In this document: piece by piece, positions 34,201-42,405 of the stretch
Layout of the letters: every line of letters starts with the position of its first letter
Numbering within the stretch: position 1 is the stretch's first letter
Assembly (NCBI RefSeq): GCF_015221875.1
Contig: NZ_JACYGY010000002.1
Location: 1,239,573 to 1,303,572 of the forward strand
DNA length: 64,000 bases
Direction of reading: 5' to 3'
Source: Dyadobacter subterraneus
GTDB taxonomy: Bacteria > Bacteroidota > Bacteroidia > Cytophagales > Spirosomataceae
The notes under the pieces: model-generated
The model's input: only the letters and a program-made list of their open reading frames with translations
Told to the model about the DNA's origin: nothing
The model's database searches: none
Program-made: the position numbers and the translations under genes

Positions 34201-34644
34201 ATCATGTCCGGTGTGGGTATCATCGCACTGGCCGGTATCGTGGTGAAAAACGGGATTCTGCTCATTGAATTTATTGATGAACTTCGTGAACGCGGTTACC
34301 CGCTGCGCAATGCAATTATCGAAGGCGGCGCGATTCGTCTGACGCCTGTATTGCTGACAGCTTCGGCGGCGGTACTTGGTCTGATTCCGCTTGCATTCGG
34401 TATTACGCTGGATTTCGTGGCGCTGTTCAGAGATTTCGCCCCAAATATCACGACGGGCGGAGCGAGTTCCGTATTCTGGAATATCCTCGCCTGGACGATC
34501 ATCATGGGACTTACCTTCTCAACCATCCTGACGCTTCTACTCGTTCCATGTATGTATTACGTCAACGAAAAAGTACGCGACAAATGGTTCCGTAAAGGCA
34601 AACAGGAAGTCATCAACCCAAACTGGCAGAACGAGAGTATATAA
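31213..34644 (+). CDS. RND multidrug-type efflux transporter (AcrB family)
   Basis: Inner-membrane proton-driven pump of 1143 aa, with the N-terminal TM1, two large periplasmic loops and proton-relay TM4 (LLGIGLVVDDAIVVIENTHR). It is about 90 aa longer than AcrB because of an insertion after TM6 (about residues 505-590) that carries extra hydrophobic helices (MLILAAMALVGYFVD, FFVIILVLFVFNHYIL). It is the last gene of the tetR-tolC-mfp-rnd operon. Efflux of toxic organic compounds is inferred from family; metal efflux is unlikely since the sequence is of HAE type. Confidence 0.94.
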   Translation: MKFEDHKTLSFTNWCVENRTTIYIFTVIITLAGFVVYNNLPKEQFPDIKIPQIYINTVYFGTAPADVENTINKPIEKQLKSINGVKHIKSNALQDVSVILVEFTPDVEVSDALQRVRDAIDKAKQDLPQELDSGPTAQDVNFSEFPIMNINLAGNYSLKQLKEYAEDMQDAIEAMPEISRVDIVGALNREIQINLDLPRMQSTGLTFTDIQTAVQSENINVSGGDLKVGNVRRTLRVKGEFLDMTQLANLRIRTGTGAVVRLGDIAEVTDSFEEQLDFARLDNKSVITLNVIKRAGSNLVKAADDIEVIIDKMKESELPQGLDIRITADQSERTRADLHELINTVIIGFIFVVLVLMFFMGIRDAIFIGLSVPLSALVAFVLMPVLGPVIGTSFTLNTIVLFAFLLGIGLVVDDAIVVIENTHRLFNNHKDWTIQQAVKAAAGEVFVPVLSGTLTTIAPFFPLLFWPGIVGDFMKFLPLTLILTLMSSLFVAYVINPVFAVTFMGRHEDEKEKHDTSIKAIMRPMLILAAMALVGYFVDRGVGNFFVIILVLFVFNHYILTPRILVPFQDKLLPALKNNYKKLITWLIKGYRPVFAIISMVVLLIATFIIVGIAKPEVQFFPSGDPDYIYVYNKLPSGTDALTTDSITKVIEKRVFSVLKTEKAMNIVNSVISNVGKNAGDPNNPDRAATPHKSKVTVAFVKSESRDGRSTQELLTKVRDAVAGIPGTEISVERESTGPPTGKPISIEISGDDFEELQVLEKDLLKRVQNSGIAGIDQLKSDLVTNKPEITIDIDREKAQREGISSSQIALSIRTALFGLEVSKFRDAKDEYPIMVRLKKDDRQQIEKLLSLNIVYRDMNSGGALRQVPITSVANISYSTTFSQINRKDQQRIVTLSSDVLPGYNANDIVAQIQELVNNVKVPSGYTVKMGGEQEDQAESMNFLTGAFGAAILLIYLILATQFNSVVKPLIIFFTIVLSLIGVLLGFVIFDKTFSVIMSGVGIIALAGIVVKNGILLIEFIDELRERGYPLRNAIIEGGAIRLTPVLLTASAAVLGLIPLAFGITLDFVALFRDFAPNITTGGASSVFWNILAWTIIMGLTFSTILTLLLVPCMYYVNEKVRDKWFRKGKQEVINPNWQNESI

Positions 34645-34659
34645 ATTGCTTGTTTGTTT

Positions 34660-34773
34660 AAACGCAGAGTTATTTAAACTCAGAGTTTAAAGAGTTAAGC
34701 GCAGAGTTACACAGAGATTATTAAAAAATAAAAACTCAACGTAACTCTGCGAAAAACTCTTTTAACTCTGCGT
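34660..34773. repeat. AACTCTGCG-type inverted repeat after the RND gene
   Basis: AACGCAGAGTTA and CGCAGAGTTAC in the left half (34660-34710) face GTAACTCTGCG and TAACTCTGCGTT in the right half (34741-34773), followed by a T-run. It is related to the CTCTGTG blocks at 3088 and 24966. It probably also terminates the efflux operon. Confidence 0.75.
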
Positions 34774-34806
34774 TTTTTTTAATTAGTTTGCAGCCTTGGA
34801 AAATTA

Positions 34807-34880
34807 CGGGATGTGGCGCAGCTCGGTAGCGTGCTTGCATGGGGTGCAAGAGGTCGCAGGTTCAAATCCTGTCATCCCGA
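34807..34880 (+). tRNA. tRNA-Pro (GGG)
   Basis: Full cloverleaf of 74 nt. The acceptor CGGGATG (34807-34813) pairs with CATCCCG (34873-34879), the discriminator is A, the D-arm is GCGCAGCTCGGTAGCGTGC, the anticodon stem is CTTGC/GCAAG with loop ATGGGGT giving anticodon GGG, and the T-loop is GGTTCAAATCC. CCA is not encoded. It reads proline CCC/CCU codons. The accessory island starts on its 3' side. Confidence 0.95.
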
Positions 34881-34890
34881 CGGAAAAGTT

Positions 34891-34926
34891 AAAAGACACT
34901 TATAAAATTATTTGTAAGTGTCTTTT
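34891..34926 (+). terminator. hairpin terminator of tRNA-Pro
   Basis: Perfect 12-bp arms AAAAGACACTTA (34891-34902) and TAAGTGTCTTTT (34915-34926) followed by TTGTTTC, 10 nt after the tRNA. Confidence 0.85.
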
Positions 34927-35032
34927 TGTTTCAAATTCCTTAGTAATTTAATTATTAAACTTACTTTTTAAACTCTGTTTGCGATTTGTAGGTTCTTCAC
35001 CAAAGTTCAGAGAGCGACCCGGCTTTAATAAA

Positions 35033-35977
35033 CTATTCAAACAAACCAAGTTGAGACTTGATAATCCTCCTACGCCGTCCCTTGCTCGTTTCCATTACCG
35101 ACTGTCCCTGAATAAGTTCGGTAACATTGGATACATTCACACTAGCCACCTTCACATCTCCGTTTTGATCCATTTGTCGCTCAAACTCTACGTCACATTT
35201 GATTATTGATCCATTTGTAAAGCTTACCTCGCGATTTATAACTGACTGCCTAAATTCAGCATCATGTAAATTAAAATTTATTGTTTCGGAGTTATAAATC
35301 CCTTTCCATTTTAACTTTCCACTTTTTAAAACAGGAGCAACAATTTCAACAAGAACCTCCCTGTATATCACAGGAGCCATCATGATTTGGTCTACAACAT
35401 ATCTCCTAAAATCACTCCTGTCTACGAACATTTCTGGCGATAATTCCCGAAAATTATTATCCAAGGTTGTTATACCGATTTTCTCCACCTTGCTTTCATA
35501 AAGTAATGAAGAATAGAAATTCGACTTGTATCTCCTTATCCTGTCTGTTTGAGATATAAGAACGATAATGTTGCCTAAATGCCTTTCAACTTCCTGAGAT
35601 GTGTCATCTAATAATTCGAGCTCCCTTTGAAGCTTCTTGATTTCGAGTTCAGTCTTTTTGACATTTAGTTGATCTAATTCCGAATTATGCTGTATTCCGG
35701 TAACCACGAGGTCCACTATCACACCACTGATAATACCTCCCAAAAAAACAAGAATTGGACCTACCATCTTTGCATGTTTCTTTTTCCTCAAAAATTTAAA
35801 AATTTCCTTTATCCCACCGGGCTCCAAAGCAGCTATTTCTAAATCTATATCTAATTCGAGTAAACTTGCAACCTCTTTAAATATCTTTATAATCTCAGCT
35901 TCCGCCCTATTTTTGACAGTCGCATCCATTGAATGAGAATTATTTTCGAGATAATAGTGAAGTTGGAGTATGTCCAT
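35033..35977 (-). CDS. transmembrane coiled-coil protein of the RT island
   Basis: Protein of 314 aa from no family I can name with certainty. It has an N-terminal acidic helical region (LQLHYYLENNSHSMDATVKN), then one strong TM segment at about residues 71-93 (MVGPILVFLGGIISGVIVDL), a charged coiled coil (ELDQLNVKKTELEIKKLQRE) and a beta-rich C-terminal half ending in a basic SKGRRRRIIKSQ. It is intact and lies 75 nt downstream of the broken reverse transcriptase on the same strand, so the two were probably one operon. A membrane effector or partner role is inference. Confidence 0.7.
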   Translation of the reverse strand: MDILQLHYYLENNSHSMDATVKNRAEAEIIKIFKEVASLLELDIDLEIAALEPGGIKEIFKFLRKKKHAKMVGPILVFLGGIISGVIVDLVVTGIQHNSELDQLNVKKTELEIKKLQRELELLDDTSQEVERHLGNIIVLISQTDRIRRYKSNFYSSLLYESKVEKIGITTLDNNFRELSPEMFVDRSDFRRYVVDQIMMAPVIYREVLVEIVAPVLKSGKLKWKGIYNSETINFNLHDAEFRQSVINREVSFTNGSIIKCDVEFERQMDQNGDVKVASVNVSNVTELIQGQSVMETSKGRRRRIIKSQLGLFE

Positions 35978-36052
35978 TGAGTATACATTTTATTAAATAA
36001 GCTCTTAGTAAACCTTGAGCTAGGAAAAATCCAAAAACCAAATGATTGAGAC

Positions 36053-37742
36053 CTAATAATCTAAGTAGTCAAGATCCAGTTCGTCCCCTTCTATCATATT
36101 GTCAAAGCCACGAAGCATATCTCCTAAATTTTGATAGTTTAATCTTGATACAGGTTGATTAGAATCAGTTGAAGTCTGAGTTTGCACGTCGACTGTGCCA
36201 CTTACACTGCTATATTCCACCTCCTGATCCGTTTCAACTGTTTGTACTTTTGAAAAATTAACAACTTCAATTTGCCGACTTTCATCATAAAATGAAACTT
36301 TTGCCTTACGTAGCTGTTTGAAATAGGGATTCCTATTAACATACGTGAAATCAGTTCCAATCCATTTTTTTAATGAGATCTCATATGCGAACAACCAGCT
36401 TTCATCGGTCAAATATTGTTCGTTTAATTTTTGTACCCATCGAGAGGTATCCAGATCTTCTGCCTTAATTAGGTTTAAACTTGCAAGATGCAAAATTAAG
36501 AGTCCATTTACAGGATCTTCAATTTTCGACAATAAGCCAACGATTGAAGCGGGAATGACGATTCGAAAGTTCTGGCAATCCAAAGCGACCATGCTAGCTC
36601 ATACTCATTTCTTCTTTGGCAATGATATTCTATAAAGCTCAGAAGAACGTTCTCTAACTTTGCTACTCTAACTTTCGATTTATGGGAATACAGAATTCTG
36701 AAAATCTCTTTGATAGTTGAAGGTTCAGAAATCATTGTCTTTAAAAGCATAGTTTCCAAGAGAGCGAAATTCGTATCTGACAATAAAGCCAAGCGTTTAA
36801 CTCTTTCAACGGCGTACGAAAGCACAAAGTCCTTGGAAGTCTTATTGCCAAATCAAACGCCTGGCTAAAAAAACTGATAATATCATTATTTTGCTTGATT
36901 TCAGTGTTACGAAAATCAAAAGACCGCAGTTGGATAATCCAGTCGGGTTCGATACCTCTTGGAATTTTTCTAATACTTGTTTTTTCTGCATTGATTTGTA
37001 ATTCAAACTCCTTCAATGTCTGTTGTAGTTTAAGTAAAGCATCTTCCGCTTCTGCTTCACTATGAAAAAAGAAATACATATCGTCAACATACCGATATCC
37101 TTTCAAGTTGGGAAACTCGCTCGCAATTCTTTCATCAATTTTACAACCGATAATTTCCGAGATAATGTGCGACGTATCTGGCCCCATTGGAATACCAACA
37201 GTTTGACCATACATAGTATTGCTTACCTCACTATCAATTCTATTTCCAAGAAGACTTCTTGATCCCTTATTAGCCTTCGAGACGGCTTTCCCATGAATGG
37301 CCCAGGGAATGCTATGAGTATATATAGATGGATAGTATTTTGATATGTCTGTTTTCAATTCATATGAGTAAGGATAAGATTCTAAAAAAACCTTCCGCAT
37401 AAAATTCTTGAATTTCCCAGGATTAGACGCCCTTGTACCTGTCTGTTTTGGACGACTAAAAGAGAATTTTGACAGCTTATATATCAATTCAATTTCTCCC
37501 CAATTCTCTACGATGGTTTCGCAAAGTCTAGTTTGGTGGATTGGATTGGGTATTTTAATTGTTTTTCTCACCAGTCCTACTTTTGCCACCGAGAAATCAA
37601 TACACCTTGTTGGTTCCTTAGTGATGCATCCCTCTAGACGAGGTTTTAACTCACCATATTTGGATGCGAAATCAACTGTGTTAAAGGGAGGTGGTAATTC
37701 TCTAGGAAAATATCCTTTAGCAAGCAAATCTTCAATTTTCAT
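36053..37742 (-). pseudogene. Abi/DRT-like reverse transcriptase, two frameshifts
   Basis: From ATG 37742 (MKIEDLLAKGYFPRELPPPF) the first frame carries the RT domain: TDISKYYPSIYTHSIPWAIH with Asp132, GIPMGPDTSHIISEIIG (183-199) and catalytic YVDD (218-221). That frame derails after AFDLAI near 36845; the next frame supplies KDFVLSYAVERVKRLALLSD to ELAWSLWIARTF, and derails near 36567; a third supplies RIVIPASIVGLLSKIEDPVN and ESWLFAYEISLKKWIG to the stop at 36053. Each lesion looks like loss of one base in a short homopolymer. Repaired, about 560 aa, as in defence RTs with a helical C-terminus such as AbiA-type or unknown-group RTs. Confidence 0.85.
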
Positions 37743-37802
37743 TATTATTGATTTTCCAAAATAAGAGGTAGAATGGCTGCATAATGCTAAGCTTTCTTTC
37801 AA

Positions 37803-38047
37803 AAGCAGTATTATGCTTTCTTTTACTTTACAAAGAACTTAACTAGTGGCTGGCTATGTAGAATGAAATCTTGTTCTTATTAAGCCGTTGTGTCTAGTGT
37901 TCTTAAAACACTGCGTACTTGAATAAATGATCGTTTGCGACGGTCTACGAAAGCAATCCAATGTTGGACGTAATATCGTCAGTTTATGACTAATTTATTT
38001 AAACCTGATTATTGAATTTTAATTTTGAAAAGTCTTTAACAAAAATA
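37803..38047. other. gap upstream of the RT
   Basis: About 245 bp between RT and ART-like remnants. It includes an imperfect palindrome AGTGTT-CTTAA-AACACT (about 37898-37914). Some defence RTs keep a template or structured RNA beside the gene; no such RNA can be recognised here by eye. Confidence 0.3.
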
Positions 38048-38639
38048 TCAAATCCAATCAACTTCAATCCTTGGAATAAAAAATCACTTGATACAATTAG
38101 GATTTCGAATACAAATTTGAACATGATTCTTTTCATGAAATCCTGCTCCTGGGTAGAGCTCGGCACCTTCGACAAAAACACCTCTTGCAGAACCGAAAGG
38201 TCTGAACTTGCTGGCTTGTTGAATACTGTGAAGATGTTCAATAACAGCACAATCCAGATTTCGTAAAACTAAATCCTTTGTTCCTTTCCCTGATCGGTTT
38301 ACAGGAAGTTCTAGTTCAAATTTGGAAGCTATTAATTCAAGACTTTGATAAGAATATTGCACAAGCCTTAGATAATCTGTATCCAGAAAATCTAAACAAC
38401 TTTGAAGATCAATAACGGCACCAAGTACAGAAGGTTTTGTACTTTTAGTTTTTCCGGGAGGATTATTTGCAAAGTCCAAAGCTCGCTCATAATTATTTTC
38501 CCAGAAGTAATATCCTTTCCCCGCCAATCATAATCGTTCTTACTGGAAACCATATTTTTCCTTCCGGAAACAATATCGTCCCGAACACTTTCGTCACATC
38601 CGTGAAATCCGATAATAAAGCGGGTCTTGAAGAATACAT
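38048..38639 (-). pseudogene. ART-like toxin gene, frameshifted and with nonsense codon
   Basis: From ATG 38639 the frame gives MYSSRPAL; a shift near 38612 gives IIGFHGCDESVRDDIVSG and KNMVSSKNDYDW; a shift near 38525 gives AGKGYYFWENNYERALDFAN through RGVFVEGAELYPGAGFHEKN and IRNPNCIK, then TGA (38084-38086) where a Gly codon is expected, and FFIPRIEVDWI to TGA at 38048. FHGC near the start and G-x-YFWEN-x3-RA resemble the NAD-binding and YxT-type motifs of ADP-ribosyltransferase folds. Repaired, about 197 aa. It lies 10 nt after the 55-aa gene, as a toxin gene after its antitoxin would. Confidence 0.6.
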
Positions 38640-38649
38640 CAAAAACAGA

Positions 38650-38817
38650 TTAGGAATTCTGTCTTTCTAAGACCGTTTGATTGGTTCCCTTAGGAACTAG
38701 AAGCTGAAAAACACCAAGGTCTGTCAGAAACTTTTTAGCAGCTGTTTTTGATCCAACAACTTCTTTTCGCTGCTTGCGCAGAGCGCTTTCCAACGCCTTT
38801 ATTTCTTTTCTATTCAT
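38650..38817 (-). CDS. 55-aa protein upstream of the ART-like gene
   Basis: Intact short frame: MNRKEIKALESALRKQRKEV opens a very basic helix, followed by AAKKFLTDLGVFQLLVPKG and a short tail ending ERQNS. Its stop is 10 nt before the ATG of the ART-like pseudogene on the same strand. Size, charge and position suggest an antitoxin or accessory protein for that gene, but no DNA-binding motif is evident. If the toxin is dead, this gene is a leftover. Confidence 0.6.
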   Translation of the reverse strand: MNRKEIKALESALRKQRKEVVGSKTAAKKFLTDLGVFQLLVPKGTNQTVLERQNS

Positions 38818-38957
38818 AAGTAATAGTCATCAGTTAATCACAATTATCTATTCATATTCGCTATTAAAATAAAGTTGTGCTTCTCAAATATGCAATTTTA
38901 CAATTAAATTGCTAAACTTCTGATAACTAATCAGGGGTTAGCAATCAAAATATTACA

Positions 38958-39833
38958 GTGAAGAAAGAACTTTGGTATCTTCTAATAAACGGGCAATCGG
39001 ATGCTACAACAGGCTTGTATGGAAATTTCTATTCCTATGGACTGCATTTAGGTGATGCACTAAATAATACATTTGAAATCATTGCCAAAGTAAAATTTCA
39101 AAATCCTAATCTTATTGAAGCTTTTAAGCTAGACAATTTTGAAGTTATTGAAAAAAATAACGAATTGATTAAACTCTCCAATGACGTATATATGAGAGAG
39201 AAAATTTATCCTTTTTCGTTCGATGACTTAGACAAAGAGTTTCAGCCACCGGTAGGGATTACAAAATCAACGGGAGAAGATCAATATGATTACGATCTAA
39301 TTACAGAGAATTTTGTCGCTTATGGACAAGATGACAATGGAATTTTTGAACTTGAATTGGTCGTTGGTAAAGCAAAACTTATTGAAGCCTTTTTAAAGAT
39401 AATTGACTTTTTACCGACGGTGGATGGATTCTGGATTTATATTCAAAGCCATTGGTGTGATAAAAAGACAGAGCTCTGGGTAGCTAAACATTTTGTAAAT
39501 AAGGAACAAGTTATTTATTTTCTAACTGAACAGGAAAATAATACAATTAAAAATGGATTTATAAAGTTGGTCGTTCACAGCGTTCAGGGAGAATCAAATC
39601 TCACTCTTGATGACCATAAAAAAATTCAACTTTATACAAAGGATGAAGAGGTATTTAAACACTTTATTGGGCAAATAAAAGATTTAGGTTACAAACAAAC
39701 ACGAGACTTTTATAATCTTGAATTTGGGTTTCAACATTGGCATTACAGAGTTGCCGATAGCTTAAACAGGACTGAATTTATTGAAATGTTAAAAGACAAC
39801 CATTTTGAATTTATTGATGCTTGGGAAGAATAG
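38958..39833 (+). CDS. hypothetical protein, immunity-protein-like
   Basis: Protein of 291 aa starting at GTG 38958, with no signal peptide or TM segment. It is acidic, aromatic-rich and AT-rich in codon use. It may consist of two related alpha/beta halves: LPTVDGFWIYIQSHWCDKKT in the middle and FGFQHWHYRVADSLNRTEFI near the end. Orphan immunity proteins of contact-dependent or polymorphic toxin systems often look like this, but I do not recognise a family. It closes the accessory island and is convergent with the GH67-like gene. Confidence 0.6.
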   Translation: MKKELWYLLINGQSDATTGLYGNFYSYGLHLGDALNNTFEIIAKVKFQNPNLIEAFKLDNFEVIEKNNELIKLSNDVYMREKIYPFSFDDLDKEFQPPVGITKSTGEDQYDYDLITENFVAYGQDDNGIFELELVVGKAKLIEAFLKIIDFLPTVDGFWIYIQSHWCDKKTELWVAKHFVNKEQVIYFLTEQENNTIKNGFIKLVVHSVQGESNLTLDDHKKIQLYTKDEEVFKHFIGQIKDLGYKQTRDFYNLEFGFQHWHYRVADSLNRTEFIEMLKDNHFEFIDAWEE

Positions 39834-39879
39834 ATATCTGTAATTAAAGTTTTGTATTGCAGATATCTATTCTGGTAAC

Positions 39880-42258
39880 CTACTCCTTCAACAACCAAAC
39901 ATCCGAAATCTTCGAATTCTTCCGCCAGTTCAAATCGGATTCTTCCGGGCCGTCGAAGGTTACAGAAATTTTGCCGTCTTGCGTAAGTGATAGCGGGACA
40001 ATCCATTCTTTGAAAGAATTCTCTTCCTTGTTGTATATCGTTGGGGAAAGTCTTTGTCCGTCTACACGTAAAAGGGCCTCGCCGTAGCCTGCCACGCGGA
40101 TAATGTAGCGTGCACCCGGATCCAAATTTACATAATCTAACGCCGGTTCTCTTTGGAAAAGCTGGGAAGAAAGGCGTTTTCTGCTTTTTCCACTGTCCCA
40201 CCAGGCCACGTCGGTGGCGTCGTCGGAAATGGTTTTTACACGCGGGCCTTTGGCTACACTTGAAACTCCGTCGTAATAACTTCCTTCGCCGGGATTTTCC
40301 CAGGTCGCTATACGTTTCAACATCGCCAGCTGTTCTGCCGGGTCTTTTATCTTTTTGATTTTCTCAAATTCATCAGCCAGCCACCAGCGGTTGTTTAGTG
40401 GGTAATCTACAAAATCCATCACCGCGCCGCGCTCCGGATTTCTTGGTTTATGTTTGGCCGAGCTCGTTTGCAAACCGATGGAAATGTACAAGGCATCGCT
40501 CAGGTCTTCGATGTGTTTGCGGATATCTCTGGCAATCGGCTCGGTATCGGCTTTGTTGACAATCGCCAGTGCCTGATCCATGGATTTTGTGATGGTCTGG
40601 TTATCTGCTTTGGCCAGAATTTCGTTGGCCTGTTTTTCCAGTTCCTGCTCGTTGATCAGTCGCAGGCGGGTATATTCGTCGTAGTATCCTCTCAGCAACA
40701 GCATTTGCCAGCGCCAGTTATCTTTCAATTTTGGATTGGTACTTTCCAGGTTTTTCCAGAACTGGTACGTCATTTCAACACCGCCGTTTTCAGCCAGCGA
40801 ACCTTTCCAGTTTTGTTCCAGCGCTTCGATACCACTGGCTACGGCATTATCAATATTTTTCCCAAAGAAAAAACGGGCATATTCTTTCAATATCTGGTGC
40901 ACATCTTTTTTCACATCCCAGGCACGCATGCTCCACAAAACCTTGTTCACATCATCATGGCTGCCATCGGAATAGGACACAAAACCATCGGTAAAGGGCG
41001 CGTATTTTTCATGGATTTTGGCAAAAGCATAAGGCCGCGGATTCACAGATTCCCTTCCGAGCGTCAAAGCAAAAGCCTGATCATACTTTTCCACCGGAAA
41101 TTCGCAGCGGATGGCGTGGGTGATGTCGGGATATTCGCGGTGCTGATATTGTTTCGGAAGGCGGTATCGGGTTTCAGCCATAGGCGGACTGCCCGGACCG
41201 GATACCACGCCCTGAAGCCAGGCTGGTTTTTCGGTTTCAAGATATTTGTAAAAATAATCGATCTGCTCCACGCTGAATCCCTGCAACGAAATCCACATTT
41301 TGGCATTCGGATGATATTTTACCAACCGGCTTTGCAACTCCTTCAAAAACGGCATCACGTCCGAAGGGTGATTTTCTCCGGGATCACCGCCGGGAAAAAA
41401 TATATGATCAAGACGCGGCGCTTTTTTGTAAAACTCCTCATGCATTTCAATTTCTGCTTTTCGCTTGGCCTCATCTTTCAGATTGAAAGTAGCCGGCGTC
41501 CAAACCCAGTAATCCATGTCATATTTCTGACACATTTCACTCATTCTGATCCGCATTTCAGCAGAAGGAATTTTAAAATGCGGACTCGGCGCTTCGCCTT
41601 CCTGAAAAGGAATTCCTTCAATGGCATTGGTACCAAAAATTGCCAGTTCACGGATGTACTGATCAAATTGTCCGGTTGTCCAGGCGTCGTATGTATTGGC
41701 CGTGGTCCGGTAACCCAACTGATGGCCCCGAATGAGATAATCGGGAGAAGTGGCAAAATCTGCTTTCTCATCCAGTTGAAGTATATTTTTATCCATGCTC
41801 AAATTCCGCAGCAACCAGCCCGAACCAAATAAAATACCACGGGAATCCGCACCGATGATCCAGATAATATTTCCTTTTTCAGAAGTTTCTGTGACAATGC
41901 GGTAGCCTTCTTTTTTAAATTCAGGATTTTCACCCGTCCGTTTTGCAGGAGCCGGTTTTCCAAATAATTCAGTATCGGATGATAAGACAAGCGCAATTGT
42001 AGGCACTCCGGCTTTCGGCCAGACGGCAGCATTTTTCAAACCAAAACCCGTTCTTTTTGCGATTTCTTCGGAAAGTACCGCAGCGGCAGTTTCCTTCATC
42101 GGAGACGGAATAGCCGGAGAAACCATCAAGACTGCATTTTTAAGATTTACAGTCTGGGCAAATAAGGAATGGGCGAAACCGGAAAAAAGCAGCACAAGGC
42201 AAATGGCTGACCATTTGAAAGTCGGCAGGAAACTGTAAGATTGAATTTTTGAACGCAT
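39880..42258 (-). CDS. alpha-glucuronidase-like (GH67-type) exported hydrolase
   Basis: Exported enzyme of 792 aa from ATG 42258, with a signal peptide ending SLFAQ. The N-terminal beta-domain (AAAVLSEEIAKRTGFGL) resembles GH67/GH20 N-domains. The TIM-barrel part includes LIRGHQLGYRTTANTYDAW, FGTNAIEGIPFQ, KYDMDYWVWTPATF and DHIFFPGGDPGENHP. A C-terminal beta-sandwich may bind carbohydrate. It probably releases glucuronic acid or a related sugar from plant polysaccharide; the exact substrate is uncertain because some members of this group have other activities. Confidence 0.75.
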   Translation of the reverse strand: MRSKIQSYSFLPTFKWSAICLVLLFSGFAHSLFAQTVNLKNAVLMVSPAIPSPMKETAAAVLSEEIAKRTGFGLKNAAVWPKAGVPTIALVLSSDTELFGKPAPAKRTGENPEFKKEGYRIVTETSEKGNIIWIIGADSRGILFGSGWLLRNLSMDKNILQLDEKADFATSPDYLIRGHQLGYRTTANTYDAWTTGQFDQYIRELAIFGTNAIEGIPFQEGEAPSPHFKIPSAEMRIRMSEMCQKYDMDYWVWTPATFNLKDEAKRKAEIEMHEEFYKKAPRLDHIFFPGGDPGENHPSDVMPFLKELQSRLVKYHPNAKMWISLQGFSVEQIDYFYKYLETEKPAWLQGVVSGPGSPPMAETRYRLPKQYQHREYPDITHAIRCEFPVEKYDQAFALTLGRESVNPRPYAFAKIHEKYAPFTDGFVSYSDGSHDDVNKVLWSMRAWDVKKDVHQILKEYARFFFGKNIDNAVASGIEALEQNWKGSLAENGGVEMTYQFWKNLESTNPKLKDNWRWQMLLLRGYYDEYTRLRLINEQELEKQANEILAKADNQTITKSMDQALAIVNKADTEPIARDIRKHIEDLSDALYISIGLQTSSAKHKPRNPERGAVMDFVDYPLNNRWWLADEFEKIKKIKDPAEQLAMLKRIATWENPGEGSYYDGVSSVAKGPRVKTISDDATDVAWWDSGKSRKRLSSQLFQREPALDYVNLDPGARYIIRVAGYGEALLRVDGQRLSPTIYNKEENSFKEWIVPLSLTQDGKISVTFDGPEESDLNWRKNSKISDVWLLKE

Positions 42259-42353
42259 AAAAAAGAAATACTTCCGTGGCAAAATTACTTTCCACTATAT
42301 ACTTCAAATTGGTTCATTAAGGCCAGTGCAAAATGTTCATTCCACTATAACAC

Positions 42354-42387
42354 AAAACAGGACTGCCCGAAAAAGCAGTCCTGTTTT
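42354..42387. terminator. hairpin terminator after the NmrA-type gene
   Basis: Perfect 13-bp arms AAAACAGGACTGC (42354-42366) and GCAGTCCTGTTTT (42375-42387), 18 nt past the minus-strand stop at 42406. Confidence 0.85.
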
Positions 42388-42405
42388 TAGAAGTTTTTCG
42401 AAATA

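Noticed and set aside
35033..35977. Retron or group II intron protein
   Set aside because: The neighbouring RT lacks retron motifs and intron maturase/HNH domains, and no msr/msd-like RNA was recognised.
34807..39850. Integrated element at tRNA-Pro with flanking att repeats
   Set aside because: The island follows the tRNA 3' end, but no integrase gene and no copy of the tRNA 3' sequence is visible at the far side.
40450..41832. Plus-strand 460-aa open frame
   Set aside because: It is antisense to the GH67-like gene, with phenylalanine-rich, composition-driven sequence and no motif.
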